Assembly (NCBI GenBank): GCA_963556255.1
Contig: OY744616.1
Coordinates: forward strand, 34,406,621-34,470,620
DNA from: Allolobophora icterica
Taxonomy: Eukaryota > Annelida > Clitellata > Crassiclitellata > Lumbricidae
Length of the DNA: 64,000 bases
Direction: 5' to 3'
In this document: positions 10,930-20,438 of the stretch, in pieces
How positions within the stretch are numbered: position 1 is the first letter of the stretch
How the letters are laid out: every line of letters begins with the position of its first letter
Translations under genes and position numbers: made by a program
The notes under the pieces: generated by a model
Told to the model about the DNA's origin: nothing
The model's database searches: none
What the model saw: the letters and a program-made list of their open reading frames with translations, nothing else

Positions 10930-10985
10930 TTAGCACCTCTGAGTAGTTCTCCTTGAAGAGGCGCTATAAATGTTCGTTATGAATA
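10930..10985 (+). repeat. Solitary LINE/SINE 3' hairpin tail
   Basis: cacctctgagtagttctcct then gaagaggcgctataaatg: the same tail as the LINE at 6988-7022 and the SINE at 25363-25410, without recognisable body. Confidence 0.65.
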
Positions 10986-12049
10986 ATAGAAGTGCTCAAG
11001 GTTCCAATACAGGTAACCTTGACATATATCATGTATGCACTGTCTAAGTTTAATAGGTCTCTGCACATTCTGATTGGCCGTATACCAAAACCATGTACTG
11101 GGTAGGTCTGATTTGAAGTGCAAGTTGCTTGTCTTATGATAGCTGTGTGCATTGTAGAAAACTCAATCTATCAGCATCGCTAATGAAACAAGTCCTTAGA
11201 TGCTCGTTCATCTGCACCTAAGACAAAACCGCTATGCTACATCGAACAGACTGGGTCATGAGCACGTGGACAAAGTGCTTGACCTGCATGGTTCTGCTTC
11301 TGCATAAAGGTAGGCTGATATTCATTCCAAACCAATCTGAATATTCATGGTGCTTCATCTGTTGCATCCAATATGTTTAGAAAGTTTAACTGAGGTTACA
11401 GTCGATCAAATCTTTCTTAGAGCAACTTTGACCTTTGGGTGATATTTTCGCCTGTCTGAGATAGATGTAGAAATGCCAGGTTCAGTTACAGTGCTGCAAA
11501 TATTGATGAATTAATGAAGTTGTGTGTAAACGTCTGGATTGATTGATACAACAGAACTTTGATTAATCAGTTTATTGATTGTAGTTGACTGGTGACAAAT
11601 GTTTGGCAATCCAGCATAATTATAGCCTGATTCAGTTTGAATTTAAGTTCCAGCTTTTTAATTTTGTTGAAGTAAGCTGTTCTATCGGTGACAGAACAAT
11701 TTTACTTCTCACTAAATTGTGTTTTAAAATCTCTGTTTGGAGTTGGGAATTTTAGCTTGCATCATACACAGCTTTTTCTTATTTTTTTATAAGCCTGTTT
11801 GCTCGGTCTATGACAAGGACATGGTTCCACAGTGTTGCACTGTGTGCTTAGTGTTGCAAAGCAGTTGTAAATCGATTGGTATCTGTATGTTGACTCGAGA
11901 TCGAGGACTTGGTTAATACGTTGCCTTGCGTTGCCTGCCTCAAGTGTATGAAAAAAGACAGGAAGGTACAAAGGAAGATACACAGAACAAATGAAGACTG
12001 TCAGAAATGAGACAATGTTGGGGTAGTGGTTGATGGTTGTGATGGTGGT

Positions 12050-12670
12050 GGCAGTCATGCTAATGATTAAATTGATGATGATGATGTCGATTGTGATGAT
12101 GGTGATGAAGATGATGATGTGATGACAATCATTTGACAGTCACAGATATTTGTGGGGCTATTTATTCTTGCTACTTGAACATTTTGCTCCGTGGTTGGCT
12201 TTTCTGTTAAAATAAGAATCTTGCAGTTTTCTAATTATGCCTAATTTTGTCATTTTTGTAATTCATCATTGTCATCAGCTTCATTATCGTCATCACCGTC
12301 TTCATCGTTACCACTGCTGCCACCACCACTAACCAGTACCACCTTCATTATTGTGTGATCATCATCGTGATCATTATCATCATCACATTCATCATGATCA
12401 CCATTACAACCATCATCATCTTCATCATTACCACCGCTGCTGCAGCCACCAATACCACCACCACTGGGTGCCACTTTAACTATTGTTGTAATCATCATCA
12501 CCAGCATGATTGTCATCATCTTCGTCACCATCATCACAATCTACATCATTATCATCAATTTAACCATTAGCACCACTGCCACCACATCACAACCATCAAC
12601 CACTACCTCACCATTGTCATCATAATCATCATCGTGATCACCATCACCATTGTCATCATGATCATGATGA
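12050..12670. repeat. Degenerate (CAT/CAC)n microsatellite cluster
   Basis: GAT repeats at 12070-12120 and interrupted catcatcac/accaccact from 12255 to 12670. Open frames here are repeat artefacts. Confidence 0.85.
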
Positions 12671-13439
12671 TTTTTCTGAGATGCAAGCAGTAATTTTTAT
12701 TCCTTATTTTTTCAATCTTGGAACGAATACAGCAGCTTTTCTGTAAGATTAATAGGCAATTAAAGGTATTGTCAGGCAGCTTTCTGTTTGTGGCACATAC
12801 ATATCCCTCCATTTACAGGTATTTTATTTGCCTATCAATGACAAAGGATGTGCAGGTGAAGAAGCAATAAAGCATGGCACCACCCACTTGTACATCAGCA
12901 ATAACAAAGTGCTTTCTTTTATTCTCTCTCACTCATGCAAATCCACATGTTTACTCATGAATATTCTAATCCAGTGTGCACAGCATGATGTGCATTCTGT
13001 ACTCAGTGCAGTCAGTCCACTGGCTTTTCACCTCGACTGTTGTTCTAAGGTGTTCTGAAAATTGATACAGTACGTATATGACACTACGCTGCAGGCAACC
13101 GCAATGCATGGCATTTTGTACTTTTTCACATCACTGATCAACTTTGTCTTCTGATTGTGTTACCCTGCTTCTCCAAGGGTGAGCACTGTTTAGCAGTTCA
13201 TCACTGAACTTCTTTGGAATGTCCTGTACCATTTGATCCACCTCTGACTTGATTGTGATGCACCATCGGCTCGGCTAAGTCCATCTATACATGAAATCAC
13301 TGATTTTCAACTTTTTCTATCTATAAAAATAGAGCTATCAACATTCATAGCAGTATATAATTCAGTTTCACGTTGCTGTGCATTTATTTCAGAAGAAAGC
13401 AGTAAGTTTGGGAAACAAGTCAGGTTTAGCATATTATTA

Positions 13440-13520
13440 ATTAGTAACTTCTATCGTGCCAGTGTCTAATGCACAAGGCATCGACCGATGGCGCACCAAA
13501 ACCAAGCCGTAATTGGATCA
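13440..13520 (+). repeat. Dispersed 80-bp repeat (GTGTCTAATGCACAAGGCAT family)
   Basis: Core cagtgtctaatgcacaaggc then gatggcgcaccaaaaccaag. Other copies at 15170-15255, 26600-26680, 35800-35865 and 44870-44950. All are plus strand and preceded by a similar ttctat-g-c stretch. Confidence 0.75.
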
Positions 13521-13613
13521 ACATTCAGTTGATCCGTCCATCAAGACTGTATAACATTGACCCTGCCCAACACCGGGAATAAAAGTAATGGAAAGTATCC
13601 AATCAAAAACAGG

Positions 13614-13725
13614 ATGATGATGATGATGATGATGATGGTGTTGGTGGTGGTGGTGATGATGTGGTGGTGGTGGTGGTGGTGGTGGTGGTGATGATAATGA
13701 TGAGATGATGATGATGATGATGATG
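13614..13725. repeat. (GAT)n/(GGT)n microsatellite
   Basis: gatgatgatg then ggtggtggt blocks. Confidence 0.95.
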
Positions 13726-14329
13726 CCTTATTGTGAAGCATTCTAGTTTGTGAAATTGTTGCCAATGATTGCCTGCCTACGTCTCATCCATCATCCAGAA
13801 TATAGGTTCACATTTACTTTAATTTGCATTCCACCATCAAAGTGGATCCATGGACTGCTATGGCAATTACTGAACAGGAAAATAAATGCAGCAGAGCAAA
13901 GCTGAACAATTTTTTAACGTTATTTCAGTGTATGTAGATTGGTGAGAGTTGTCCACAAACTTTATGAGTAGAGCATTTTAAAGAAGTTCACTGATGTGGA
14001 ACCGATACATTGCAATACCTGTCTGTCGATATACTTAAACTGGAGACTCCTCATAAAATGCTTTGTTATATCACAGTGTTATAACAGTCGGGGACATGTA
14101 TCCAAAATTTAGTTCAGCTATGACACAACCTCATTATAAAGTTTTTCTTGATATGGCTTCCACTGATAGCGTTATTATGAGTTGAATGCCGGTATATTGG
14201 ATGGTATGGTAACAAATGGATAACTAAAACCTAGAACTGTTCAAGAGATGTGGACTAAATGAGAAAGTGAAATACCTAGCAATGAATATGGTAGACTGGT
14301 GAAAACCATCACATATTGTATTGTATTTA

Positions 14330-14515
14330 AACATTTATAAAGCGCCTCTAGTAGGGTGAACCGTTCAGAGGCGCTTCCAGTGCGCAGAGTCAAGAGAAAA
14401 GAAATAAGTCTTGAGAAATGTAAAGAAGACGAGGGGTTACCTGTTTAAAGGGAGTAGAAGGAGAGTGTATTCCAGAGAGAGGGACCAATTGAGGCAAAAG
14501 ATCGATATGTAAATG
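14330..14515 (-). mobile_element. LINE 3' end fragment
   Basis: Minus strand encodes SFASIGPSLWNTLSFYSL, the C-terminal LWN-xLP block of CR1-type LINEs, followed by the hairpin tail GCGCCTCT...AGAGGCGC at 14341-14375. Confidence 0.75.
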
Positions 14516-14934
14516 ACTTAATTATATATGCAAATATGTATATTCTGTATGTATTTATACATGTGCATCACAGCTGCATGTATGTTTCGTTATATGTATA
14601 TAATTATACTTGTGATGTGTTTTTGCATTTGTGTTTCATGATTAACACTTAATTTTTCCTTATTGTCTTTCAGAGCTGTTACCTGACTAATTGCTTGACT
14701 AGAAAATGAGTAATTGACAAGACTTACTGCATAATTTGTCACTAACATAATGTCTGTTGTTTATAGTTGTTCTTTCACTTAAGTTACTTAGTTTTGTGTA
14801 ATATAGGAACCTCTGAAAGTTTACGAAAATAATGCACAGTTTGTAAGGCATTCGTCGATGTTGATTCTAAGTAAAATCTCTTTTTGCCTGGATCTAGGGT
14901 GAGTCAGGTTAAGGAGTTAGGGCATGTTTGTGTG

Positions 14935-15145
14935 CAGTGCCGGCCTTAGGATATTTCGGGCCCTGTGCAGAGTATACTGTATGGGGCCCCCATGACACAA
15001 GTCAAACTGTTTGTTATTGTTATTATTATTAGGGTGTCTTGTTCATGTTAATTTTCTATGACTTTTTGCCCCCCCCCCCCATCCCCAGTCGTGGACCCTG
15101 TGCGACCGCACAGTTTGCACTTCCCTAAGGCTGATTGTGTTGTTT
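14935..15145. mobile_element. Degenerate hAT-like element
   Basis: Left end CAGTGCCGGCCTTAGG and a degraded right end ccctaaggctgattg pointing the opposite way. Gives about 210 bp; no clear 8-bp duplication could be aligned. Contains a poly-C run at about 15068. Confidence 0.55.
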
Positions 15146-15639
15146 GATGTACTAATACAGCTTAACTAATCAAATCTAATCTGTTGTAATCCAGCGACTT
15201 CTATAGCAACAGCACGTAATGTACAAGGCAGGAAATGATGGCACACCAAATGTGTCCTAGCAAAAAAATGTCTGGTTAGTTTTAGAAGTTTGTCCAGTGA
15301 GTCAGAGAGGCAGCTTGTCTGAGATAAGATTCTATGATCATGTGGACGTGATAAGGTTCTTAACAAGTCAATCTATGATCATGTGGACATGAGGCTATAG
15401 AAGATTTCTTCAGATTCTGAATGCAGAAGAATGTGCTTGATAAAACACAGTTTTAATAGTGATGGTTGACCAGATACTGGACAGTGGTAACTGGTAAATG
15501 ACATTACGCTGTGTATGCGGTAAATGGTTAGACTGGATTGCCTGTCATCGACAGAGAGATACCAGTTTTTTTAAAGACAGATGCTCTATTGATCAGATGG
15601 AGTTTGATTTTCTGATAACTGTAATAGTCCTCTATGCAT

Positions 15640-16270
15640 GATTGATGTTTGGATGTTTGTGTCGTATGATGCGTCTGTGTCTGGATGTTTGTGTGGTATG
15701 ACGTGTCTCTGTGTGGATGTTGTGTGGTATGATGTGTCTCTGTGTGGATGTTTGTTTGGTATGATGAGTCTCTTTCTGGATGTTTGTGTGGTATGATGAG
15801 TCTGTCTGGATGTTTGTGTGGATGATGTGTCTCTGTCTGGATGTTTGTGTGGTATGACGTGTCTCTGTGTGGATGTTGTGTGGTATGATGTGTCTCTGTG
15901 TGGATGTTTGTTTGGTATGATGAGTCTCTTTCTGGATGTTTGTGTGGTATGATGAGTCTCTGTCTGGATGTTTGTGTGGATGATGTGTCTCTGTCTGGAT
16001 GTGTGTGTGGTATGATGTGTCTCTGTGTGGATGTTTGTGTGGTATGATGTGTCTCTTTCTGGATGTTTGTGTGGTATGATGCTTCTCTGTCTGGATGTTT
16101 GTGTGGTATGAAGCTTCTCTGTCTGGATGTTTTTGTGGTATGATGTGTCTCTGTCTGGATGTTTGTGTGGTGATGTGTCTCTTTCTGGATGTTTGTGTGA
16201 CCATTATGATGAGTCTCTGTCTGGATGTTTGTGTGGTATGATGTGTCTCTGTCTGGATGTTTGTGTAACT
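15640..16270. repeat. 32-bp minisatellite with a ~155-bp higher-order repeat
   Basis: About 19 units of ggatgtttgtgtggtatgat plus gtgtctctgtct. The block starting near 15696 is repeated near-identically from about 15851, so five-unit segments were duplicated together. A 243-codon minus-strand open frame over it is an artefact. Confidence 0.92.
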
Positions 16271-16574
16271 ATTACATAAAGCGCTCTGCAAACTATGACT
16301 GCCAGACTGAATAGGTGGTATATGTGTTCTGAGTAACATCAAACAAAACTTCTGTTTATTCAAAAGGGATGTGCCTCTGGTTCAACTTTGATGTCTGGCC
16401 CATCAGTCGGTTATTATTTTTACGAGTCTTGAAGAGGTTCTACATAAATGTGCACTTCAAGGTACAAACTACAAATTATTATTATGGTAAGCAAGCCAGA
16501 GCTGATTATTGTAGCAAAGGACCTGGTGAGTGTTAGGCGCTTCCATCCTGTGGAAGTTTGTGAGGCCTTCAAAC

Positions 16575-16995
16575 TAAAGCTGTACCAAATAGCAATTTTT
16601 AGTGTTTTGCTGAATATGAATAATTGGCCACACTATTTGGCCGAATACAAATGTGAATAGTAGGCGACACCGGAGCGGGGCATAAGTAAAACAAGATGCA
16701 ATTTTATGTATCTATGAAATGTTTAATATAACTCACATTTTGTACAGTAGTTGAGCTTCATATTGCCTTCGATTCTGAATTTCTTTACGTGGCATTACAG
16801 AAGAAAGTAATTGTCTTTCGTACCGAAAGTGATGCAAGTTTGCTTTCAGAAAGACTAACTGTTCCAAATTCTCATGTGAAAGGCTTTTACTATAAATATT
16901 CAGTTTAGAAATATTATTCGGCCAAATATGAATAAACTATTTGGAGCACTATTTGGTCCAAAGTAATTCGAATATGAATATTCGGTACAGCTCTG
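16575..16995. mobile_element. hAT-like element (421 bp) with 8-bp TSD
   Basis: Right end inverted reads CAGAGCTGTACCGAATATTC; left end taaagctgtaccaaata (14/17 with the right). Flanks cttcaaac (16567-16574) and cttcaaaa (16996-17003). The interior contains further inverted ttcggccaaat/atttggccgaat pieces and no open frame. Confidence 0.82.
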
Positions 16996-17230
16996 CTTCA
17001 AAATGTGCTTTACATATGGACTGATACATACACTGTTAAAGTAATGGCTGCTGAGAGCTGATACCAGGTTCACAAGCAACAGACTGTATAATGGCAAAGC
17101 CTATTCATTGCAGGCTTCTGCCAGACAATTTTTTTTGTCCAATTTCTTCATTTAAAGCCAAATTAATATCAGTCTAAAGGCTTTGTTTATCATTATTTGT
17201 AGCAATCATTGTTTGAAGCCTTAAGCATTA

Positions 17231-17325
17231 ACCCTTTCACTGCGAATGATGAGTATGTCTCGTCGTGGAAATGCCTATGCCATACACGGATTGACGAGTG
17301 AGTCTCGTCATGCAGTGTATTGAAG
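17231..17325. repeat. Fold-back sequence starting TTAACCCTTT
   Basis: ttaaccctttcactgcgaat, then inverted cactgc/gcagtg and gatgag/ctcgtc pieces. Related in style to the elements at 24856 and 47289. Confidence 0.5.
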
Positions 17326-17559
17326 TAGGCGGAAATACCGCATGCTAAACTTCATTGTTGTCGCATAGCAGAATGTAGGAAATATGATTCTTCACTAGAT
17401 GTCAGACCTAGATGTCAGAAGGGCCAAAGTTCAAGGTCAATCATGACGTCTTTTATTACACATGTAGATGGGATGAATTATTTGTATTTTCGTGAAGTTA
17501 TTGAGTTTCCGAAAAATCAGTGAATGAACATAATTATAAAGACATTTATTATAGAGAAA

Positions 17560-17963
17560 TTTGTATATATGTATGTATGTATGTATGATTTTATGTGTGA
17601 ATGTATGTATGTATCCATGCTTTGGACTGGCAGTACAAAAGTTTGGGTATGGGCAGAGTTAAATCATAGGTTGATTATAGTTACCCATTTTATGTATGTA
17701 TGTATGTATGTATGTATGTGTATGTATATATGTATGTATGTATATGTATAGGTGTATGTATGCATGTATATATGTGTGTAAAAGTTCGGGCATTGGCAGA
17801 GTTAAATCGTAGCCTGATTATAGTTACCCATTTTATGTATGTACATTGTATGTATATGTTTATGTATGCATGTATATATGTATGTATGCATGTATATATG
17901 TATGTGTATGTATGTATGCATGTATGTAACTTATGCATACGTGATACATATATGTGTACATAC
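17560..17963. repeat. (TATG)n microsatellite with a duplicated ~65-bp insert
   Basis: tatgtatg runs interrupted twice by gcagagttaaatcatagg then ttatagttacccatttta (about 17655 and 17800). Confidence 0.9.
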
Positions 17964-17971
17964 ATGCATAC

Positions 17972-19891
17972 TAGGGTGGTTCTGAAATCTGAAATTTGTA
18001 AATGTGATTATTTCCGCTTATTATCTTGTTCTAGTACACACAAAAATAAATCTGGCCAAATATGAGCTGATTTGAACAATATTTAGAGGTAGCTCAGTGA
18101 AGTTGAAGTTGTCAGAGCTTGTCTAACATAGCCTAACTACTGTGCATCCAAAAGATAGAGTTTCAGTTTTACGATTACAGTTACGATTAGTAATTATTAC
18201 TGGATCAAATTAAAGAAAAATGTTAACAGGAAAACTGAGCCTCAGCAAAAAAAATTAAACAGAATTTGTTGATGCCTTAGATAATTTATTTGACATTGCG
18301 CACTTGGATGCCTTAAACATAATCGAAATCTGAAAATAAAGAGTGCCTGCTTGGCCAAAGAGAAAGAGGTCGCCGTTGTTGTATGGGACCAGTTGATATG
18401 GTAGTTACTTCAAAAGAAATAAGGGCATCTAAAAGACAAATATCAAGCATGGAGAGAAAGCAGAAAGAAGATCAATATTTGGAAGCCATAAATGAGAAAA
18501 TTATTCTTGAAACCTTTAGTAGTGATGATTCAACTGAAGAATGCGAAGATGGTGGCAGTCAAAATGTAAATTTAGTGAAAAGGAAAACTCCTTTAAAAAA
18601 GCGACTAACAACAAATATTGCGACACCAAGTCTGGCAGCAGCTTTGGACAGGACAAAGTTAAGTGACAGGAAGGCAACATAGCCTATGTGGTAGCAGCTG
18701 CAGCTATAGCTAGTCTAAGCCACAATGTAGACGCGTCGAAAATCAGCCGTTCTTCAACACATAGAGAACGAGAACAATATCGAGAAGAAACTGCTAAGAA
18801 ATTGGAAGAAATATTTAAAACAACTACATCATCTACACTGGTTGTGCACTTGGATGATAACTCCTTCCGGATCTGACAGGCAAACATTTGGTTGATCGTC
18901 TATCTGTCATTTCATCTGATGTTGAGGAAAGCCAACTTCTTGAAATAACCAAGCTACATTCTGGCACAGGAGAAGCACAGGCAGCCGCTGTTGCTAAATT
19001 TTTGCTGGAATGATTTATGCTTACTGAAAACTCTGGTTAGCTGTCAAAAAGAAAATCCTGCTCTTTCCAAAATAGCCAGCAATAAGTTTGCAGGTCATCT
19101 GTTGTACCGGTACCTTAGTGAGGAGCTCGTGGCTTTGGCATTTTTTGATTTGGCATTGACTGCCAAGTCCAAGCGAGCAATGGTGAAACCTTTACACGAG
19201 TGACCAGGCCAAGATGATCATCCTAAGACAATACAGGTAGATGTTCAGAAATCTGTGGTCATGAACGTACAATGAACATACAATGACCTCCATGCTGTTT
19301 TTTGACCGGCTAAGAATCTCTAGTGATTTCCTGAAACATGGGAACTTAGAGAAGATTATACAGTTGCCTCAGAAATTATTCATCATCTACAAGTTGTAAA
19401 TGACAAAGCTGAGAGATTGAAGAGTACAATTCCATAATTACAAAGAAAACCAGAAACAATATCTGTTTCAAGTAGTGCATGATCACAGACGCAACTTTCC
19501 AGAATGCAAGAAAGAAATGCTTAAGTCAAAATAAACTTCAGCAAATGATTTGTGAGCCATATATTATTATTACATAATAACATAAAGTCATACTAATTAA
19601 TTGAAATTATTTAGGACTACTACTTTAACAGTTTGTTCACTTAATAAGAACAACAATTAAACATTGTTGTTTCATTAGGTAAGGAAAATATTAAAAATGA
19701 TGGATAATAGAAAAATTTCTTTTAAAATACCGTTATGTCAAATTTAAATGTTATTGAGCTACCCCTAAATGACAAGATAATGTTCTATAACTTTCTACAA
19801 ATTTCTTTTATATTCATTGGAACACAACTAAAAGCGGAAAGTCAAGAAAAAACAGTTTTAATTTTTTTCCATGAAAGTCAGAACCACCCTA
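17972..19891 (+). mobile_element. Decayed DNA transposon with 14-bp TIRs, 8-bp flanking repeat and transposase-like ORF
   Basis: Both ends carry the perfect 14-bp inverted repeat TAGGGTGGTTCTGA (17972-17985 and 19878-19891), flanked on each side by ATGCATAC (17964-17971, 19892-19899), an 8-bp target-site duplication. The flanks are ATAC/ATGT microsatellites, which lowers the weight of the duplication but not of the inverted repeats. The 1.9-kb interior contains one broken coding region on the same strand. hAT-like by duplication length, but the TIR is not a typical CAG-starting hAT end, so the superfamily is left open. Confidence 0.75.
18190..19530 (+). pseudogene. Broken transposase-like reading frame inside the 17972-19891 element
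   Basis: Frame-shifted but followable: KLKKNVNRKTEP, then EFVDALDNLFDIAHLDAL (about 18270-18330), a stop, CMGPVDMVVTSKEIRASKRQ (from 18380), ATPSLAAALDRTKLSDRKAT, a small insertion near 18680, VVAAAAIASLSHNVDASKIS, HREREQYREETAKKLEEIFK, LVVHLDD, then HLLYRYLSEELVALAFFD (about 19090-19155), and VNDKAERL followed out of frame by YLFQVVHDHRRNFPECK (about 19395-19515). From memory, the same order of blocks occurs in a large family of uncharacterised proteins in many copies in cnidarians and some arthropods. At least four frame breaks make it non-functional. Confidence 0.7.
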
Positions 19892-20007
19892 ATGCATACA
19901 TACACATATACATACATACATACATGCATATATAATATTTGCATACATACATACATACATACATACACATATACACACATGCATACATACATACATACAT
20001 ACATGCC
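19892..20007. repeat. (CATA)n microsatellite
   Basis: catacatacata runs directly after the decayed transposon and before the MANSC exon. Confidence 0.95.
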
Positions 20008-20141
20008 GCACATGGGATTAAAAGGCTGTCGCAGCGAAAGGTTAATACAGTGACAGTATACAAGTTCTGAGATTGTTTATTTATATAAGAGACAGTCAAT
20101 GTATTTTGCATAAAGACAGTGGGTTATATTCTATCTTTCAG

Positions 20142-20438
20142 CATCTGCGACTGATCTCTGCACAAGTCTCAACTCCGCTCTCGACTCCAAATACCAGCGG
20201 AATGTCATTCCACTTGGTGGAATCCCCTTACAAGGACTCACAGACCCTTTCATTCCGACGCCTCTTGCTTGTGCGACCGCCTGTTGCGGGTCGCCGTCGT
20301 GCAACGCCATTTTCTTCTTCAATGAGACGTGTTATCAGATCGAGTGTAGTCCTGACGAACCCAGCAGATGTACCTATAGTTCAGCAGAAGATGACCAGTA
20401 TGCTGGTTCGTACTGGTTGCTACTGCGAACCCCACCTC
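20142..20438 (+). CDS. KIAA0319L-like: KIAA0319-like exon: MANSC/MANEC domain
   Basis: The acceptor follows ctatctttcag and the donor is GTGAGT; both ends are phase 1 (297 nt). The translation starts near the mature N-terminus (SATDLC...) and has the Cys pattern and the motifs VIPLGG, ACATACC, CNAIFFF and YWLLL typical of the MANSC domain at the N-terminus of KIAA0319L. The first codon is split with an upstream exon that should carry the signal peptide; I could not identify it. Confidence 0.93.

Noticed and set aside
14859..14898. Candidate signal-peptide exon (MLILSKISFCL then a GTGAGT donor)
   Set aside because: The donor gives phase 2, while the MANSC exon needs phase 1, and the leader is too short.
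15632..16363. A 243-codon minus-strand open frame rich in His/Thr/Gln
   Set aside because: It is the translation of a 32-bp minisatellite; repeat length, not selection, keeps it open.
19771..19850. Hydrophobic stretch MFYNFLQISFIFIG as signal peptide
   Set aside because: Lies inside the decayed transposon and has no usable donor.
17227..20045. piggyBac element from TTAACCCTTTCACTGCGA to TCGCAGCGAAAGGTTAA
   Set aside because: The ends resemble each other and have TTAA, but the left one is part of a local fold-back and the better-supported element 17972-19891 lies inside; kept only as a weak possibility.
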